Of a DNA stretch of 64,000 bases, positions 9,312 through 18,601 are shown in pieces. Both the position numbers and the translations under genes were made by a program. The stretch spans positions 1,937,001 through 2,001,000 of the forward strand of contig JAPPUL010000068.1 of NCBI GenBank assembly GCA_026874595.1, given 5' to 3'. Below the pieces are notes generated by a model, which had not been told where the DNA came from, did not search any database, and saw only the letters and a list, made by a program, of their open reading frames with translations. Source of the stretch: Sipunculus nudus. Taxonomy: Eukaryota > Annelida > Sipuncula > Golfingiida > Sipunculidae. Positions within the stretch are counted from its first letter, which is position 1, and the number at the start of each line of letters is the position of its first letter.

Positions 9312-12300
9312 GTTCTACAGCCTCCCCCAAAAGAATCAGATAGCTGAGCACTTCAAAGTCATCCATCCCCTTAAAACTGTTTTTATTGATTAGGGTTCCT
9401 CCAGGAGAAAATAGGCTTTTCACTCCACGTTCTTCTGCCTTACCGTTCAGAGCCTGCACTGCTTTAGATAGTAGCCTGCAGTAATGAGACATATCTAAAC
9501 CGTTTTGGGTCAGGCTGGAAAGACGATTTATCGCTTCACTGTCAACGGGTTTTCTATGGATGCTCATCTTTTTCAGCAGATCCAGAATCTTTTTAGCTTG
9601 AGTGAACTCAAAAAGGACCTCTCCATCATTATTCACATAGACCAGATAGTAAGGTGATAAGGCATAGGTGTAGTCCGAAACAGTTTGAACACCTTCATTC
9701 TTAAGGCAGAATATCACTCCAGGTGAAAAGTCGCCTTTTAAATGTTCATCGATAGTAGCTACCGCATAAACGCTTGAAGGTAGCCCCTCAAGCAAGGACT
9801 CAGCCTCTTTTAAATCCTTTAGATCTATACGATATTCGTTAAACGTGAGGTCAGTGATCGATATACTACCTTCAATGTCTTCAATATCTACTACTTCGTT
9901 TTGAAGCTTTTCAAGCTGCTTACGCCGGTATTCAAGATCATTCATTTTTCCGGAATTGGTAAACTCAATGACGTTCTCTTCACCGGTGGCCGAAATATCT
10001 AGCAATACCATACGTCCGTAAACACGGGCTTCAAGATTGATGTATTCGTCTAGCTCCATGTTGGGCCAGAAATTTACCAATTGGATTTTGTCATTTTTCG
10101 AGCCTAACCGATCAATACGCCCAAAACGTTGTATGATCCGAACCGGGTTCCAGTGGATGTCATAGTTGATCAGGTAATCGCAGTCCTGCAGGTTTTGACC
10201 CTCTGAAATACAGTCTGTGGCAATCAGTAGGTCAATCTCTTCGGTGAGTGTGGAGTTTATTTTATCACGTTCTTTTGATATCGGCGAGAAGGACGTAAGG
10301 ATAGAGGCCAGATCTTTGCGTATGTCCGGCATCTCGGTTTTATTTTTACCGGAGCCGGTAACCAAGGCGGCATAAACCCCCAACTCCCTTTTTGCCCATC
10401 CAGCGATGTTGTCGTAGAGATATTTAGCCGTGTCAGCAAAAGCTGTGAAGACGATAAGCTTCTTATTATCAGGGTTGAGGGGATTAGTAACTTTGTTGAA
10501 AATAAGCTCCTTCAGTCGCTTGAGTTTTTCATCTTGCGGAGCCTTAACTGCCTGTGAGGATGAGATAAGTTTTTTCAGAATTTCCCGATCCTCCTCAAGC
10601 TCTTGCTTCCAGCGCATAGTGTCTATGTCTTGAATCAGGACTTTAACTTTTTTGCCGACAACAAAAGGTGAAAAGGCATCATCCTCAATTTCAATTTCCT
10701 CGATATCAAACTCTTCGATAGCTTCGTTGTTATCATGGTCTGCAATTTTCTGGATCAGACCATTTACTTCACCAAAGAGTTTTTTTAGTGTCATTGTAAA
10801 GGAGTTGATAGAGCTTTCGATTCTCTTTAGCAGGTTGACTCGCATCAGGTGAATCAAGCTCTGTTCACGGTCAAGCTGCTTAAACACGGAAGCACCAGCA
10901 ACCTTTCGGTCATATTTGCGGCTGTATTCTTCAGCTTTTTGCGGCATGACATATTTCAGTGGGGCATAGGAACTCAGATTAAGTCGCCGAATGTCCCTGT
11001 TAATGTTTTCAAGTCCCGGGAAGTGTTCTTCCGTATCAATGTCCGTCTTGATATTAATGGGTTTGAGCCTTTCAGGGAATTTTCCGATTTCTGACATATC
11101 ATAGTATTTTTCAATATGCTTTCTGGAACGGGCAATGGTTAGAAGATCAAGCAATTTGAAGTAGTCAAAATTCAAAGTCTCCTGTAAGGACTTGGTAGTT
11201 CTTTCACTATCACTTCGCTTAAGCCATGCGTTGAAACGACCCTGAGCCATTTTTAGCGTCTGTTCTATGCTGGTAATGCCGTTGGGCCTTAAAGCATCGT
11301 CTTTTGCTTCTACGATAAAGGCCACTTGGTTTTTCAGATCGTTCATTCGACTGTTTACAGGCGTGGCAGAAAGCATAAGCACTTTGGTTTTCACACCTGC
11401 TTTGATGATATCATCCATCAATTTGGAATAGCGGGTCAGAGAATCATCTTTACGGGCCGGATTGTTTCTGAAGTTGTGTGACTCGTCAATGACTATCAGG
11501 TCGTAGTTAGCCCAATTCAAGGTTTCCAGATTAATTTCCCCGGACATGCCCCGTACTCGGGTCAAATCAGTGTGGTTGAGAACATCAAAGTTAAATCTGT
11601 CCGAGGCGAGAATGTTTCGTTTGTCATTCACGGTATATAAGGTCCAATTTTCCCTTAGCTTTTTGGGACACAAAACAAGAACTCTGTCGTTGCGAAGTTC
11701 ATAGTATTTAATGACCGCCAGCGCCTCGAAGGTTTTACCTAGTCCCACACTGTCTGCAATAATGCATCCGTTGTAACGTTCAATTTTATCGATAGCTCCG
11801 AGCACTCCATCTTTTTGAAATTTGTAAAGCTTCTGCCAGGTTTTTGTGCTTTTAATTCCCGTCTTAGTGTTGATTATTTTATCTTCATCCAAATGATCAT
11901 ATCTAAATATATTAAACAGGGTAAGAGAATAGATTTGCTGAGGTGTTTTGTCAGAGTAAATATTTGAAAGAGCTCCTTGCAGAATCGCTACAAAATCACT
12001 ACTGTTTTTGCTTGAAATCCAAAGCTCATCAAACCATTTCATGAGAGAATGAGCTTCATCAGAATTACGTAAACAAGTATTCATATGATGAGATTCAGAT
12101 GGCACTATGCCCAGTCCCGCAGTGGTAAATGATGAGCTGCCAAATATAACAAGGTGTTCATTCCTAGCAGCATTAGATATATTGATAAGATTATGAGATA
12201 CCGGTATCGATTTTGGTAACTTGCGGACTTCACATTTCTGTTTCAACCACTCTGAACACTCTCGTCCAACTCGAGTAATGTCAAGTCGATTCCGTAAATG

Positions 12301-12537
12301 ACGGTCTAAATGATTGCCAGAAAGACTTTTAAGGAAACTCTCTCCATCGTCATGACTTGAAACAAGAAATCTGAATCTAGAAACCTTTTAAAGCTCCTTT
12401 TTTAACTCGTTATATGCATAAAGAGAAAATAGAGAGGAAATCACGGAAAGCGTACACCCTGTTGTGATATTATCTTTGAGTTCGGAAATAACACTTCCAT
12501 AAGCTTTGTTGTCAAGTATTTTTGTAGACTGTTCCAT
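9304..12537 (-). pseudogene. PLD/SNF2-type helicase with one in-frame stop
   Basis: A helicase of about 1077 codons. The open part (TTG 12246 to 9304, 980 residues) carries the end of a phospholipase D-like domain (IFGSSSFTTAGLGI), Walker A ADSVGLGKT, DESH (VIDESHNF), LSATPVNS and the C-terminal RFGRIDRLG. The frame continues upstream with family-like sequence (FRFLVSSHDDGESF) to an ATG at 12537. It contains one TAA stop at 12388-12390, codon 50. Both flanks of the stop look like the family, so a single nonsense change is the simplest reading. Such helicases are the first or second gene of defence operons containing DUF4391, Mod and Res. A shortened protein could still be made from an internal TTG. 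A sequencing error is the other option. Confidence 0.75.
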
Positions 12538-12642
12538 TCTCTTATTCTTCCACCTTTGAAAACTGCTTGCTTTATAGACAGTATCTCGTTTGAGTTCAAG
12601 ATAGTCTCAAGCTTCATCTGCGGACAAGTATCTGTTTTTCAT
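12538..12642 (-). pseudogene. Excisionase-type HTH remnant fused to the helicase frame
   Basis: From ATG at 12642 the sequence reads MKNRYLSADEA, then a TGA stop (12607-12609), then DYLELKRDTVYK. This pattern is typical of MerR/excisionase-family helix-turn-helix proteins, which often open this kind of defence operon. It breaks off after the recognition helix and runs, in the same frame, straight into the helicase start at 12537. The remaining half of the domain is missing, so it carries both a stop and a deletion. In intact loci this protein is presumed to regulate the operon. Confidence 0.55.
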
Positions 12643-12731
12643 TAAGTTAAATAGGCTAAAGGTATATAGATAAAATTTAAAAATCAAGCCTTCTTTCTGG
12701 ATTTAACCTAGTTTGCTGAATTGCTTACTAT

Positions 12732-12761
12732 TTAAGTACCTATAAGTTAAGTACCTATAAG
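12732..12761. repeat. 15-bp perfect tandem repeat
   Basis: The unit TTAAGTACCTATAAG occurs twice head to tail (12732-12746 and 12747-12761). It lies about 90 bp upstream of the HTH remnant that opens the defence operon. It could be a duplicated operator or promoter element, or a replication-slippage product like others in this genome. Confidence 0.85.
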
Positions 12762-13029
12762 GAAGGTGTAAACTCTCTCAGAGGATATGGGCAAGATTGG
12801 TGGTATGTTCAGCAAGTGAAAAAAGCATCTTGCATTTGGCCAGCACTAAAACCTGATACATGTTATCTCAATCGAGGTTGCATTCGTAAAGCCGTTCAAT
12901 AGGTGGCAGATCGAAGCCGGGGTTGGCGAAGGTTATTAGTTCTCTGTGGTCCACTCCCTACTCATCTTCTTGTGTTATGGCATTTTCGGCTAACCCATTG
13001 TGTTGTGTGTAAGGCCAAAAAGAAAACCC

Positions 13030-13136
13030 ACCTGCTTAGTAGATTACTCTAGAGAGACGGAGTGTCTTTTTCAAAATGGTGGAGGTGCTGAAGGGTATCT
13101 TACCTATCTGATATAATTAACTTTTACTAAGCAGGT
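13030..13136. repeat. 12-bp perfect inverted repeat pair
   Basis: ACCTGCTTAGTA at 13030-13041 is an exact reverse complement of TACTAAGCAGGT at 13125-13136. The 83-bp interior has no gene. This geometry could be the ends of a miniature or deleted mobile element, but no flanking target duplication was recognised. Confidence 0.6.
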
Positions 13137-13196
13137 ACACTACAAAGTACTACATTTTTTTAATTCTTTATTTTTAAGAGACAAAAATTCAAAACT

Positions 13197-14074
13197 TTAA
13201 AAGTTGATTCCCTGCTTTCTAAGTGCTTTTTTAATATCTTCTTTCCACTTTCCATTTTTAGGGTATTCAATATAAACAATTCCACTTATATCGCTTGGCA
13301 TTTCAACTTCGCCTTGTACTATAGACAACACTCTTTCGCGGCCCAATTTACCTATCAAGTACCCATGCTCAAAAACAACATTTTGCCTCGCTCTAAATTT
13401 TAATTGCGGTAAAGTATTTTTTGTCCTTTTATAACCAATATCACACTCAGAATATAATACTATTCCAAACTTTGCAGATGAATAATGTTCAATTTTTTCG
13501 ATAATAGTAATACTACCTGAATTAGCCTCTTCATCTAGTACAATTGGTTTTAACCCTAATTCTTTAATAAATTCTGATACTTTTTTCTTAATAGAATTAT
13601 GTCCATGAACAATAAAAATATCTTTGTCACTAGATACAGCTTCAACCGTTTCTTCTGTCGACAACGTATGTGAATTTAAAAGGCCTTTGTTTTCTAATGC
13701 TTTAAATAAAGCTACATCTTTAATTGCCCAATGAGTTCGATAGATTTCAAGCTTATCCATATCGAAACTCATTCTAAGTTTTTCAAATGAACCTGCAGGA
13801 AGAGGTTTATAATTTGAGCTTAACTTAAATTTGATTTCAATCTCGCTATCACTATTTTCTATGTCAGTGATATAACCAATTCTCGTATCTACTGCTTCAT
13901 TTTCTACTACAAACAAGCAGGGATATGATTTCAGCTCATCCTTTGTTTCTCCAGGAAAATTAAGATACCTTAGCCTTATATCAGAATCAGTATATTCACA
14001 GAACGCTCTTTAGACAAATTATATACTCCACTATCCCATGACTCTTCATTAGATGAAACTAATAAATTAAACAA
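13197..14074 (-). pseudogene. TIR-like nucleotide-binding protein (CAP12/PCTIR type), frameshifted
   Basis: The open C-terminal part (TTG 13916 to 13197, 239 residues) has a TIR-like domain of the predicted nucleotide-binding type: KDIFIVHGHN, then IVLYSECDIGYKR and FEHGYLIGKLGRERV. Such domains act as NAD-degrading or nucleotide-sensing effectors in phage defence. Family-like sequence continues upstream to a TAA at 14010-14012. The missing N-terminus (FNLLVSSNEESWDSG) is found in another frame, from a TTG at 14074 with a strong AGGAGG ribosome site at 14080-14085. The join is near 14003-14010 and is explained by loss of one T. The gene would overlap the end of the DUF2188 gene by 16 bp. Confidence 0.68.
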
Positions 14075-14340
14075 AACAACCTCCTAGAACGGAAACTCAC
14101 CATAACTTTCTGAATACCAATTATACTCGATATTTTCTCTTCCAATTTAAATATTGTAAAGAAGGTCTTCTCATGGATAAAAAACTCAGTACCTTGGTTC
14201 TGGCCGATTTCGTGCCCTGCATCAACGGCATCCTGCTTCTTGTCGAAGTAGCCGCTACTTCGGATCGCTCCATCTTTCTTGACGTCCCAGCCGCCATCGG
14301 AGTTTGGAACTACATGATGTGAACATGCTTTTTTAGGCAT
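14059..14340 (-). CDS. DUF2188 protein, C-terminus replaced
   Basis: A protein of 93 residues. The first 55 or so match the small DUF2188 family: HHVVPNSDGGWDVKKDGA, then FDKKQDAVDAG and NQGTEFFIH. The family normally ends with a short GKDG...DSYGNDP-like tail. Here the frame instead runs into unrelated hydrophobic sequence (TFFTIFKLEEK) after residue 57, so the 3' part looks deleted or frameshifted. The function of the family is unknown, and it is common in mobile regions. It lies between the TIR gene and the tmRNA 3' end, so it is the outermost island gene on this side. Confidence 0.65.
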   Translation of the reverse strand: MPKKACSHHVVPNSDGGWDVKKDGAIRSSGYFDKKQDAVDAGHEIGQNQGTEFFIHEKTFFTIFKLEEKISSIIGIQKVMVSFRSRRLFCLIY

Positions 14341-14365
14341 AATGACCTCCTCTCATTTTGTAATA

Positions 14366-14736
14366 TGGTGGAGGCGGGGGGATTCGAACCCCCGTCCTAC
14401 AACATGATAAATAAGTCTCTACATGCTTAGTTTGCGGTTTGTTTTATTCAAGGACTTATTTATGTACGCAAACCAACTTTAAGCCCTTATAGCTTCAATT
14501 TTTGTCATAACAACAAATTCTTTAAATAGGCAAAGCACCCTATCTAAATAGCCTCAAAATAATTTGACACCTTAGGTTTACCTTTTGAGGCACAGTAAAT
14601 ACTAAGATGGCTACTTAAGCTTTAAGCAGCTAATGCTAACTGTTCGTCGGCAATTATATGTTTTTGGCCCTTTTCGGAAAGCCACTCCGACATGCAACTA
14701 CATCCACCTATATCATAGTCGAATCCTGTCGCCCCC
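14366..14736 (-). ncRNA. ssrA: tmRNA (transfer-messenger RNA)
   Basis: On the minus strand the 5' end is GGGGGCGACAGGATTCGAC and the 3' end is a T arm (GGGGGTTCGAATCCCCC) followed by CGCCTCCACCA, so CCA is encoded. The 5' GGGGGCG pairs with the 3' CGCCTCC as the acceptor stem. The tag frame reads GQKHIIADEQLALAA followed by TAA, with the usual ALAA degradation end; the exact resume codon (GGC) is my inference. The length of about 371 nt is normal for a one-piece tmRNA. It rescues stalled ribosomes. Its 3' end faces the defence island. Confidence 0.95.
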
Positions 14737-14770
14737 CTCATTATACAATATAATAAATTGTCCCTTTAAA

Positions 14771-15646
14771 TTAGCTTTTCATCCAATCTATACATTTTAT
14801 AAGTGATGCTTTTATCTCTTTTGAATCCCCATAAAGCGGTGCTCCATGTCCTGGTAAGACGTATTCAAAAGTATAATCAAGCAGTTTTGTCATTGATTTT
14901 ATCTGTGTTTTAAAATCGTACCAACAGGCTCTTTTAAAAGCGTATAAATGTTTTAGGCTTTGTGAGTAGGCAAGATGGTCGCCAGTAAACAAATATTTCC
15001 TTTTATATAAATAACATACAGAACCTTTTGTATGTCCTGGTACTGGTATTGCCAAAGTATCTTCATCAATTTCAATAGCAGCATCATCCTCAAAGTAAAC
15101 TTCATAATTTAAGGTTTTAGACGTTTTATCAAATTCATGTATATAACGTTTGCCTTTGAATATTTCAAAGTAGGCATTTGTATCTGCTATGTCATCTTTG
15201 TGTGTAAGTAATTGTCGTGATATCCCGCCCATAGACTCAAACTTCTTAGCAAGCATTTTTATAAAACGGGGTGAGTCAATTAATATATTGCCAGATGGCT
15301 TTTTTATAAAATAACTTGTTGCTCCAAACGACTTTTCTGAGTGAAAGCCTGTATAATATACATCGTTAGCCACTTTATATGGCATATCTTGTCTTACCTC
15401 TTTAAACAAAGGGTTTGCCTTTTTAGTTCCTATTGCATTTACCGGACAAAAAAGCAATGCGCGATATGAACTTCTTTGCTCGTTTATATCTTTAGGTTGA
15501 TTATAGACTATTGCATTATTTTTGTCTGAATCTCGTTTAAAATTTGCAGGAGAAACCCAATAGCATGTTCCACAATCGATGCATGATGAATCGACATAGA
15601 AGTTACCATCTACATTTTCTTTTAGTCTATTAATTATTTTTGCCAT
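14771..15646 (-). CDS. Ferredoxin-like domain fused to metallo-beta-lactamase-fold hydrolase
   Basis: A protein of 291 residues. The N-terminus carries one CxxCxxC set (CIDCGTC, residues 22-28) and a later CPVNAIG, together a single 4Fe-4S cluster. From about residue 95 it is an MBL-fold domain with THKDDIAD, VPGHTKGSVCYL, FTGDH and LPGHGAPLYG. The HxHxDH motif is reduced to THKDD, as in MBL proteins of the ferredoxin-fused group. The substrate is unknown; a glyoxalase II-like or redox-linked hydrolase is possible. It lies just upstream of the tmRNA gene on the same strand. Confidence 0.8.
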   Translation of the reverse strand: MAKIINRLKENVDGNFYVDSSCIDCGTCYWVSPANFKRDSDKNNAIVYNQPKDINEQRSSYRALLFCPVNAIGTKKANPLFKEVRQDMPYKVANDVYYTGFHSEKSFGATSYFIKKPSGNILIDSPRFIKMLAKKFESMGGISRQLLTHKDDIADTNAYFEIFKGKRYIHEFDKTSKTLNYEVYFEDDAAIEIDEDTLAIPVPGHTKGSVCYLYKRKYLFTGDHLAYSQSLKHLYAFKRACWYDFKTQIKSMTKLLDYTFEYVLPGHGAPLYGDSKEIKASLIKCIDWMKS

Positions 15647-15664
15647 TTGCCATAAGTTCTTTAT

Positions 15665-15695
15665 TTATTGTAAATAATAATTATTGTAAATAATA
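15665..15695. repeat. 16-bp period tandem duplication
   Basis: TTATTGTAAATAATA occurs twice with one base between the copies. It lies between the ferredoxin-MBL gene and the dehalogenase gene, 20 bp before the start codon of the former. Confidence 0.8.
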
Positions 15696-15715
15696 GTTAT
15701 TTAAAAGACATAAAG

Positions 15716-16393
15716 CTATTTACTTTTTATAGCGTCTACAAGCCCTTTTAGAGTCTCTATTGTTATAGTAGGTTCAAGCCCCCAGGGGTCAAAAATATCT
15801 TTAGGATTTCTTTTTAGCCAAACAGCATAAAGACCTGCTTCAATTGCCCCAATAACATCAAAAGGATTAGCTGATATAAGCCAGGTATTACTTTCTTCAG
15901 TTGTAATTCTAGATAACAAATAATTATATACTAAAGGGCTTGGTTTAAAGGTAGATACAGCTTTTACACTTATTATGTCAAGAAAATAATTTATAATCTT
16001 TGCATGTGTTAATAATGTTTTTATAGATTCTGGATTTCCATTAGAAAAAGCGTATATATTAAAACCATTGCTTTTTGCTAAATTAAGACATTCAAGAACA
16101 TCGTTAAAACAAGGTAATGTAGCATATGTATTTATAAGAGCGGTTTTTTCTGAGTCTGATAGCTTGAGATCATAAAAAAGACAGCTATACTCAAAAGCAT
16201 CTTTTGTACATACAGCAAAATCTTTGTATTTACCCATAAGTCCTCGTCTGAACGAATACTCAAGCTGTTTATCACGCCATACTTTAGAAAATGCTTTTGC
16301 AATATCAGAACCTATATATTTTGTAAGTGCATCTACAACTGAGTGTGTCTCAAAGAGAGTTCCATAAATGTCAAATGCAAGATTTGTTTTCAT
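15716..16393 (-). CDS. HAD-superfamily haloacid dehalogenase, type II
   Basis: A protein of 225 residues. HAD motifs are FDIYGTLFE with the nucleophile Asp8, AFSNGNPES (motif II), FKPSP (motif III Lys), and SANPFDVIGA (motif IV), which match type II 2-haloacid dehalogenases. The true substrate may be another small organic acid or a phosphate ester. The start codon sits in a 10-bp tandem duplication (ATTTGTTTTC twice, 16382-16401). An out-of-frame ATG therefore lies 10 bp upstream of the in-frame ATG at 16393. Confidence 0.85.
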   Translation of the reverse strand: MKTNLAFDIYGTLFETHSVVDALTKYIGSDIAKAFSKVWRDKQLEYSFRRGLMGKYKDFAVCTKDAFEYSCLFYDLKLSDSEKTALINTYATLPCFNDVLECLNLAKSNGFNIYAFSNGNPESIKTLLTHAKIINYFLDIISVKAVSTFKPSPLVYNYLLSRITTEESNTWLISANPFDVIGAIEAGLYAVWLKRNPKDIFDPWGLEPTITIETLKGLVDAIKSK

Positions 16394-16401
16394 TTGTTTT
16401 C
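16382..16401. repeat. 10-bp tandem duplication over a start codon
   Basis: ATTTGTTTTC is present twice and covers the start of the dehalogenase gene. The duplicate ATG is out of frame. Confidence 0.85.
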
Positions 16402-16419
16402 ATAAACTTTTTAATATAT

Positions 16420-16890
16420 TTATTTAAGATTTGATGGCAAATGTAATTTTGTACCTATCTTTATCTTTTTTTGTGAAAACCAGCCTTTATTTACTTCTAG
16501 AACATATTTTGCTTTATATTTGCTTGTTATTATTCTTGAGGATTTAGGTTTAGGCATAGCTCTTTTTTCCAGAAGGCGTCTATTTTTATCAAAAAACCCT
16601 ATATCAAGGGGTATATAAGTATTTTTCATCCAAAAAGATTGGTATTCACTTGTCTTATATATAAATAACATTCCTTCGTTATATCTTAATTTCTTACGGT
16701 ACATTAGCCCCTTTCTGTGTTCTTCGTCTTTAGTAGCTATTGTTACGTATAATTTGTGTTTTCCAAGTCGTATTTGATAGCGTTTTAGATTCTTATTTTC
16801 ATATGCTACTGTATATAGGCTTGATTTGGGTATTAATATTAGGAAAAGTAATACGTAACTATTTAGTTTTAAATATTTATTTGTGTTCAT
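16420..16890 (-). CDS. DUF192 family exported protein
   Basis: A protein of 156 residues. It begins with a hydrophobic segment (residues 10-28) fitting a signal peptide or anchor, then a DUF192 domain: ATKDEEHRKGLMYRKKL, GMLFIY, FWMKNTYIPLDIGF, and VLEVNKGW near the end. Family members are small periplasmic or extracellular proteins of unknown role. It lies 14 bp downstream of the next gene in the same direction, so the two may be cotranscribed. Confidence 0.82.
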   Translation of the reverse strand: MNTNKYLKLNSYVLLFLILIPKSSLYTVAYENKNLKRYQIRLGKHKLYVTIATKDEEHRKGLMYRKKLRYNEGMLFIYKTSEYQSFWMKNTYIPLDIGFFDKNRRLLEKRAMPKPKSSRIITSKYKAKYVLEVNKGWFSQKKIKIGTKLHLPSNLK

Positions 16891-16904
16891 AAATTAAAAC
16901 TGCG

Positions 16905-17468
16905 TTACTCTCCCGCTTTGGGTTTTGATATCACTTCTGAAAATATGAACCCTTGTACTATTGTGTTATCTGAGAATTTTAGACTATGGCTATGAAGGCT
17001 TGCATATGACTTTCTAGCTTTTCTAGGAGTGGTTTTTATGTTAGATTCTATTTTAGTTTGGGGCTCTTTGATAGTTTTATTGTATAAGCTGTATTTATCC
17101 TTAAGAATATCTTTCTTTAGTTTTGGTTTTGATGTTTCAAATGCCTTTTCTCTTCTTTGTTCCTCATCTTCATAATCGTAGGTACTTTTAGATTGAACTT
17201 TCTCTTCTTGAGCTTTATCCCAAAAACTTTCTTCTTTGTCTACTTCAAATATATTGCCAAACATATCTTCCATACTCGGCGGTTTGCTTGCTCCGTAAGT
17301 ACTGCTTGACTTTGGTCTAACATTATTTACCGATTTAGACGGATTTTGTAATCTGGCTTTTTCTTCTGCTTTACTCTTCTTAGCTCGTGATATTAAGGAA
17401 TATATATACCATATCACTATACTTAGAAATATTATTATCCTGCCTAGGTCTTCTATTAAAATATCCAT
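16905..17468 (-). CDS. Unknown single-pass membrane protein
   Basis: A protein of 187 residues that I do not recognise. One membrane segment (IIIFLSIVIWYIYSLI, about residues 11-26) is followed by a charged, low-complexity cytoplasmic tail rich in Lys, Glu and Ser. It lies 16 bp after floA in the same direction. In other bacteria a short membrane protein often neighbours flotillin-like genes, so a role in the same membrane domain is possible but unproven. Confidence 0.6.
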   Translation of the reverse strand: MDILIEDLGRIIIFLSIVIWYIYSLISRAKKSKAEEKARLQNPSKSVNNVRPKSSSTYGASKPPSMEDMFGNIFEVDKEESFWDKAQEEKVQSKSTYDYEDEEQRREKAFETSKPKLKKDILKDKYSLYNKTIKEPQTKIESNIKTTPRKARKSYASLHSHSLKFSDNTIVQGFIFSEVISKPKAGE

Positions 17469-17484
17469 TTTGCATGCTCATTTA

Positions 17485-18495
17485 CTAATTTGTATTAGGG
17501 TCAGAGTCTCTTTTATTTTTTTCTTCTACGTTTGTTGATATAGAACTCCTCATTTCGGTGTCTGACTGTATATTTTTCATTCGATAATAATCCATTATAC
17601 CTAAATTACCTTCTCGGAAAGCTTCAGCTATTGCTTTTGGCACTAAGGCTTCTGCTTGCACTACCTTTGCTCGCATCTCTTCTACTTTTGCTATCATCTC
17701 CTGCTCTGATGCTACAGCCATAGCTCGTCTTTCCTCAGCTTTAGCTTGTGCTATCTTTTTATCTGCTTCTGCTTGATCTGTTTGTAGCTGGGCACCAATA
17801 TTCGTACCTATGTTTACATCTGCTATATCTATTGACAGTATCTCAAAAGCAGTCCCAGCATCAAGCCCTTTCTCAAGTACTGTCTTAGATATTGAATCTG
17901 GATTTTCAAGTACGTCTTTATGCCTTGCAGAGGAACCTATTGTAGTAACTATTCCTTCGCCTACACGAGCTATTATAGTATCTTCAATAGCCCCGCCAAC
18001 AAGACGGTTTATGTTTGTCCGAACAGTGATACGAGCAACTGCTTTAACTTCTATTCCATCCTTTGAAACAGCAACTACCTCAGGTGTTGTTATTACTTTT
18101 GGTAAAACCGACATCTGAACAGCCTTGAAGACATCACGTCCTGCAAGATCTATTGCAGCAGCAAGCTCAAAGGTTAATGGAATATTCGCCTTTGCAGCTG
18201 CGATTAAGGCATTTGCTACATTGTCAACATGGCCTCCGGCAAGGTAATGTGCTTCTAATATATCAGTATTTACATCAAGTCCCGCTTTTGTAGCCTTTAT
18301 TCTTGTTAATACTATCTGATTTGGCGGTATGCGTCTTAGTCTCATTCCAATTAAGGATGTTATGCTTACAGAAACGCCTGAAGACCATGCAGCTATCCAT
18401 AGCCTTACTGGTATTATATACCCAAATAATAATACTGTTAATATAATTCCAGCACTAAGAGCTATTAATAGCATTGTTTGATAATCAAGTAGCAT
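17485..18495 (-). CDS. floA: Flotillin-like protein FloA
   Basis: A protein of 336 residues, typical for FloA (UPF0365), a scaffold of functional membrane microdomains. After an N-terminal hydrophobic hairpin (residues 5-42) come [32 protein letters not shown] and [22 protein letters not shown], then an Ala/Glu-rich coiled coil ([20 protein letters not shown]). I chose ATG 18495 because AAAGGAGAG lies 5 bp before it; the TTG five codons upstream overlaps that site. It forms a probable operon with the two genes downstream. Confidence 0.92.
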   Translation of the reverse strand: MLLDYQTMLLIALSAGIILTVLLFGYIIPVRLWIAAWSSGVSVSITSLIGMRLRRIPPNQIVLTRIKATKAGLDVNTDILEAHYLAGGHVDNVANALIAAAKANIPLTFELAAAIDLAGRDVFKAVQMSVLPKVITTPEVVAVSKDGIEVKAVARITVRTNINRLVGGAIEDTIIARVGEGIVTTIGSSARHKDVLENPDSISKTVLEKGLDAGTAFEILSIDIADVNIGTNIGAQLQTDQAEADKKIAQAKAEERRAMAVASEQEMIAKVEEMRAKVVQAEALVPKAIAEAFREGNLGIMDYYRMKNIQSDTEMRSSISTNVEEKNKRDSDPNTN

Positions 18496-18601
18496 ATTCT
18501 CTCCTTTCAATATCTATTGAATTCCATATCTAAGTAATTAGTCCAATTTATTACTTAAAAAGATAATAACTATTTTTAGTAATCTTTATAATATAATATT
18601 A

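Larger units (their letters stand above)
12643..13196. other. Gene-free, possibly scarred stretch between island modules
   Basis: No coding region can be supported in these 550 bp. About 12,780-13,080 has a higher G+C than its flanks and short open stretches in several frames with stops, which looks like a degraded gene or element end that I do not recognise. The tandem repeat and inverted repeat listed separately lie here. The 10 bases ATGGTGGAGG at 13,075-13,084 also occur across the 3' end of the tmRNA gene, but the match stops there. Confidence 0.5.

Noticed and set aside
12790-13060. Plus-strand gene in the island gap
   Set aside because: The best frames contain stops and match no family I know.
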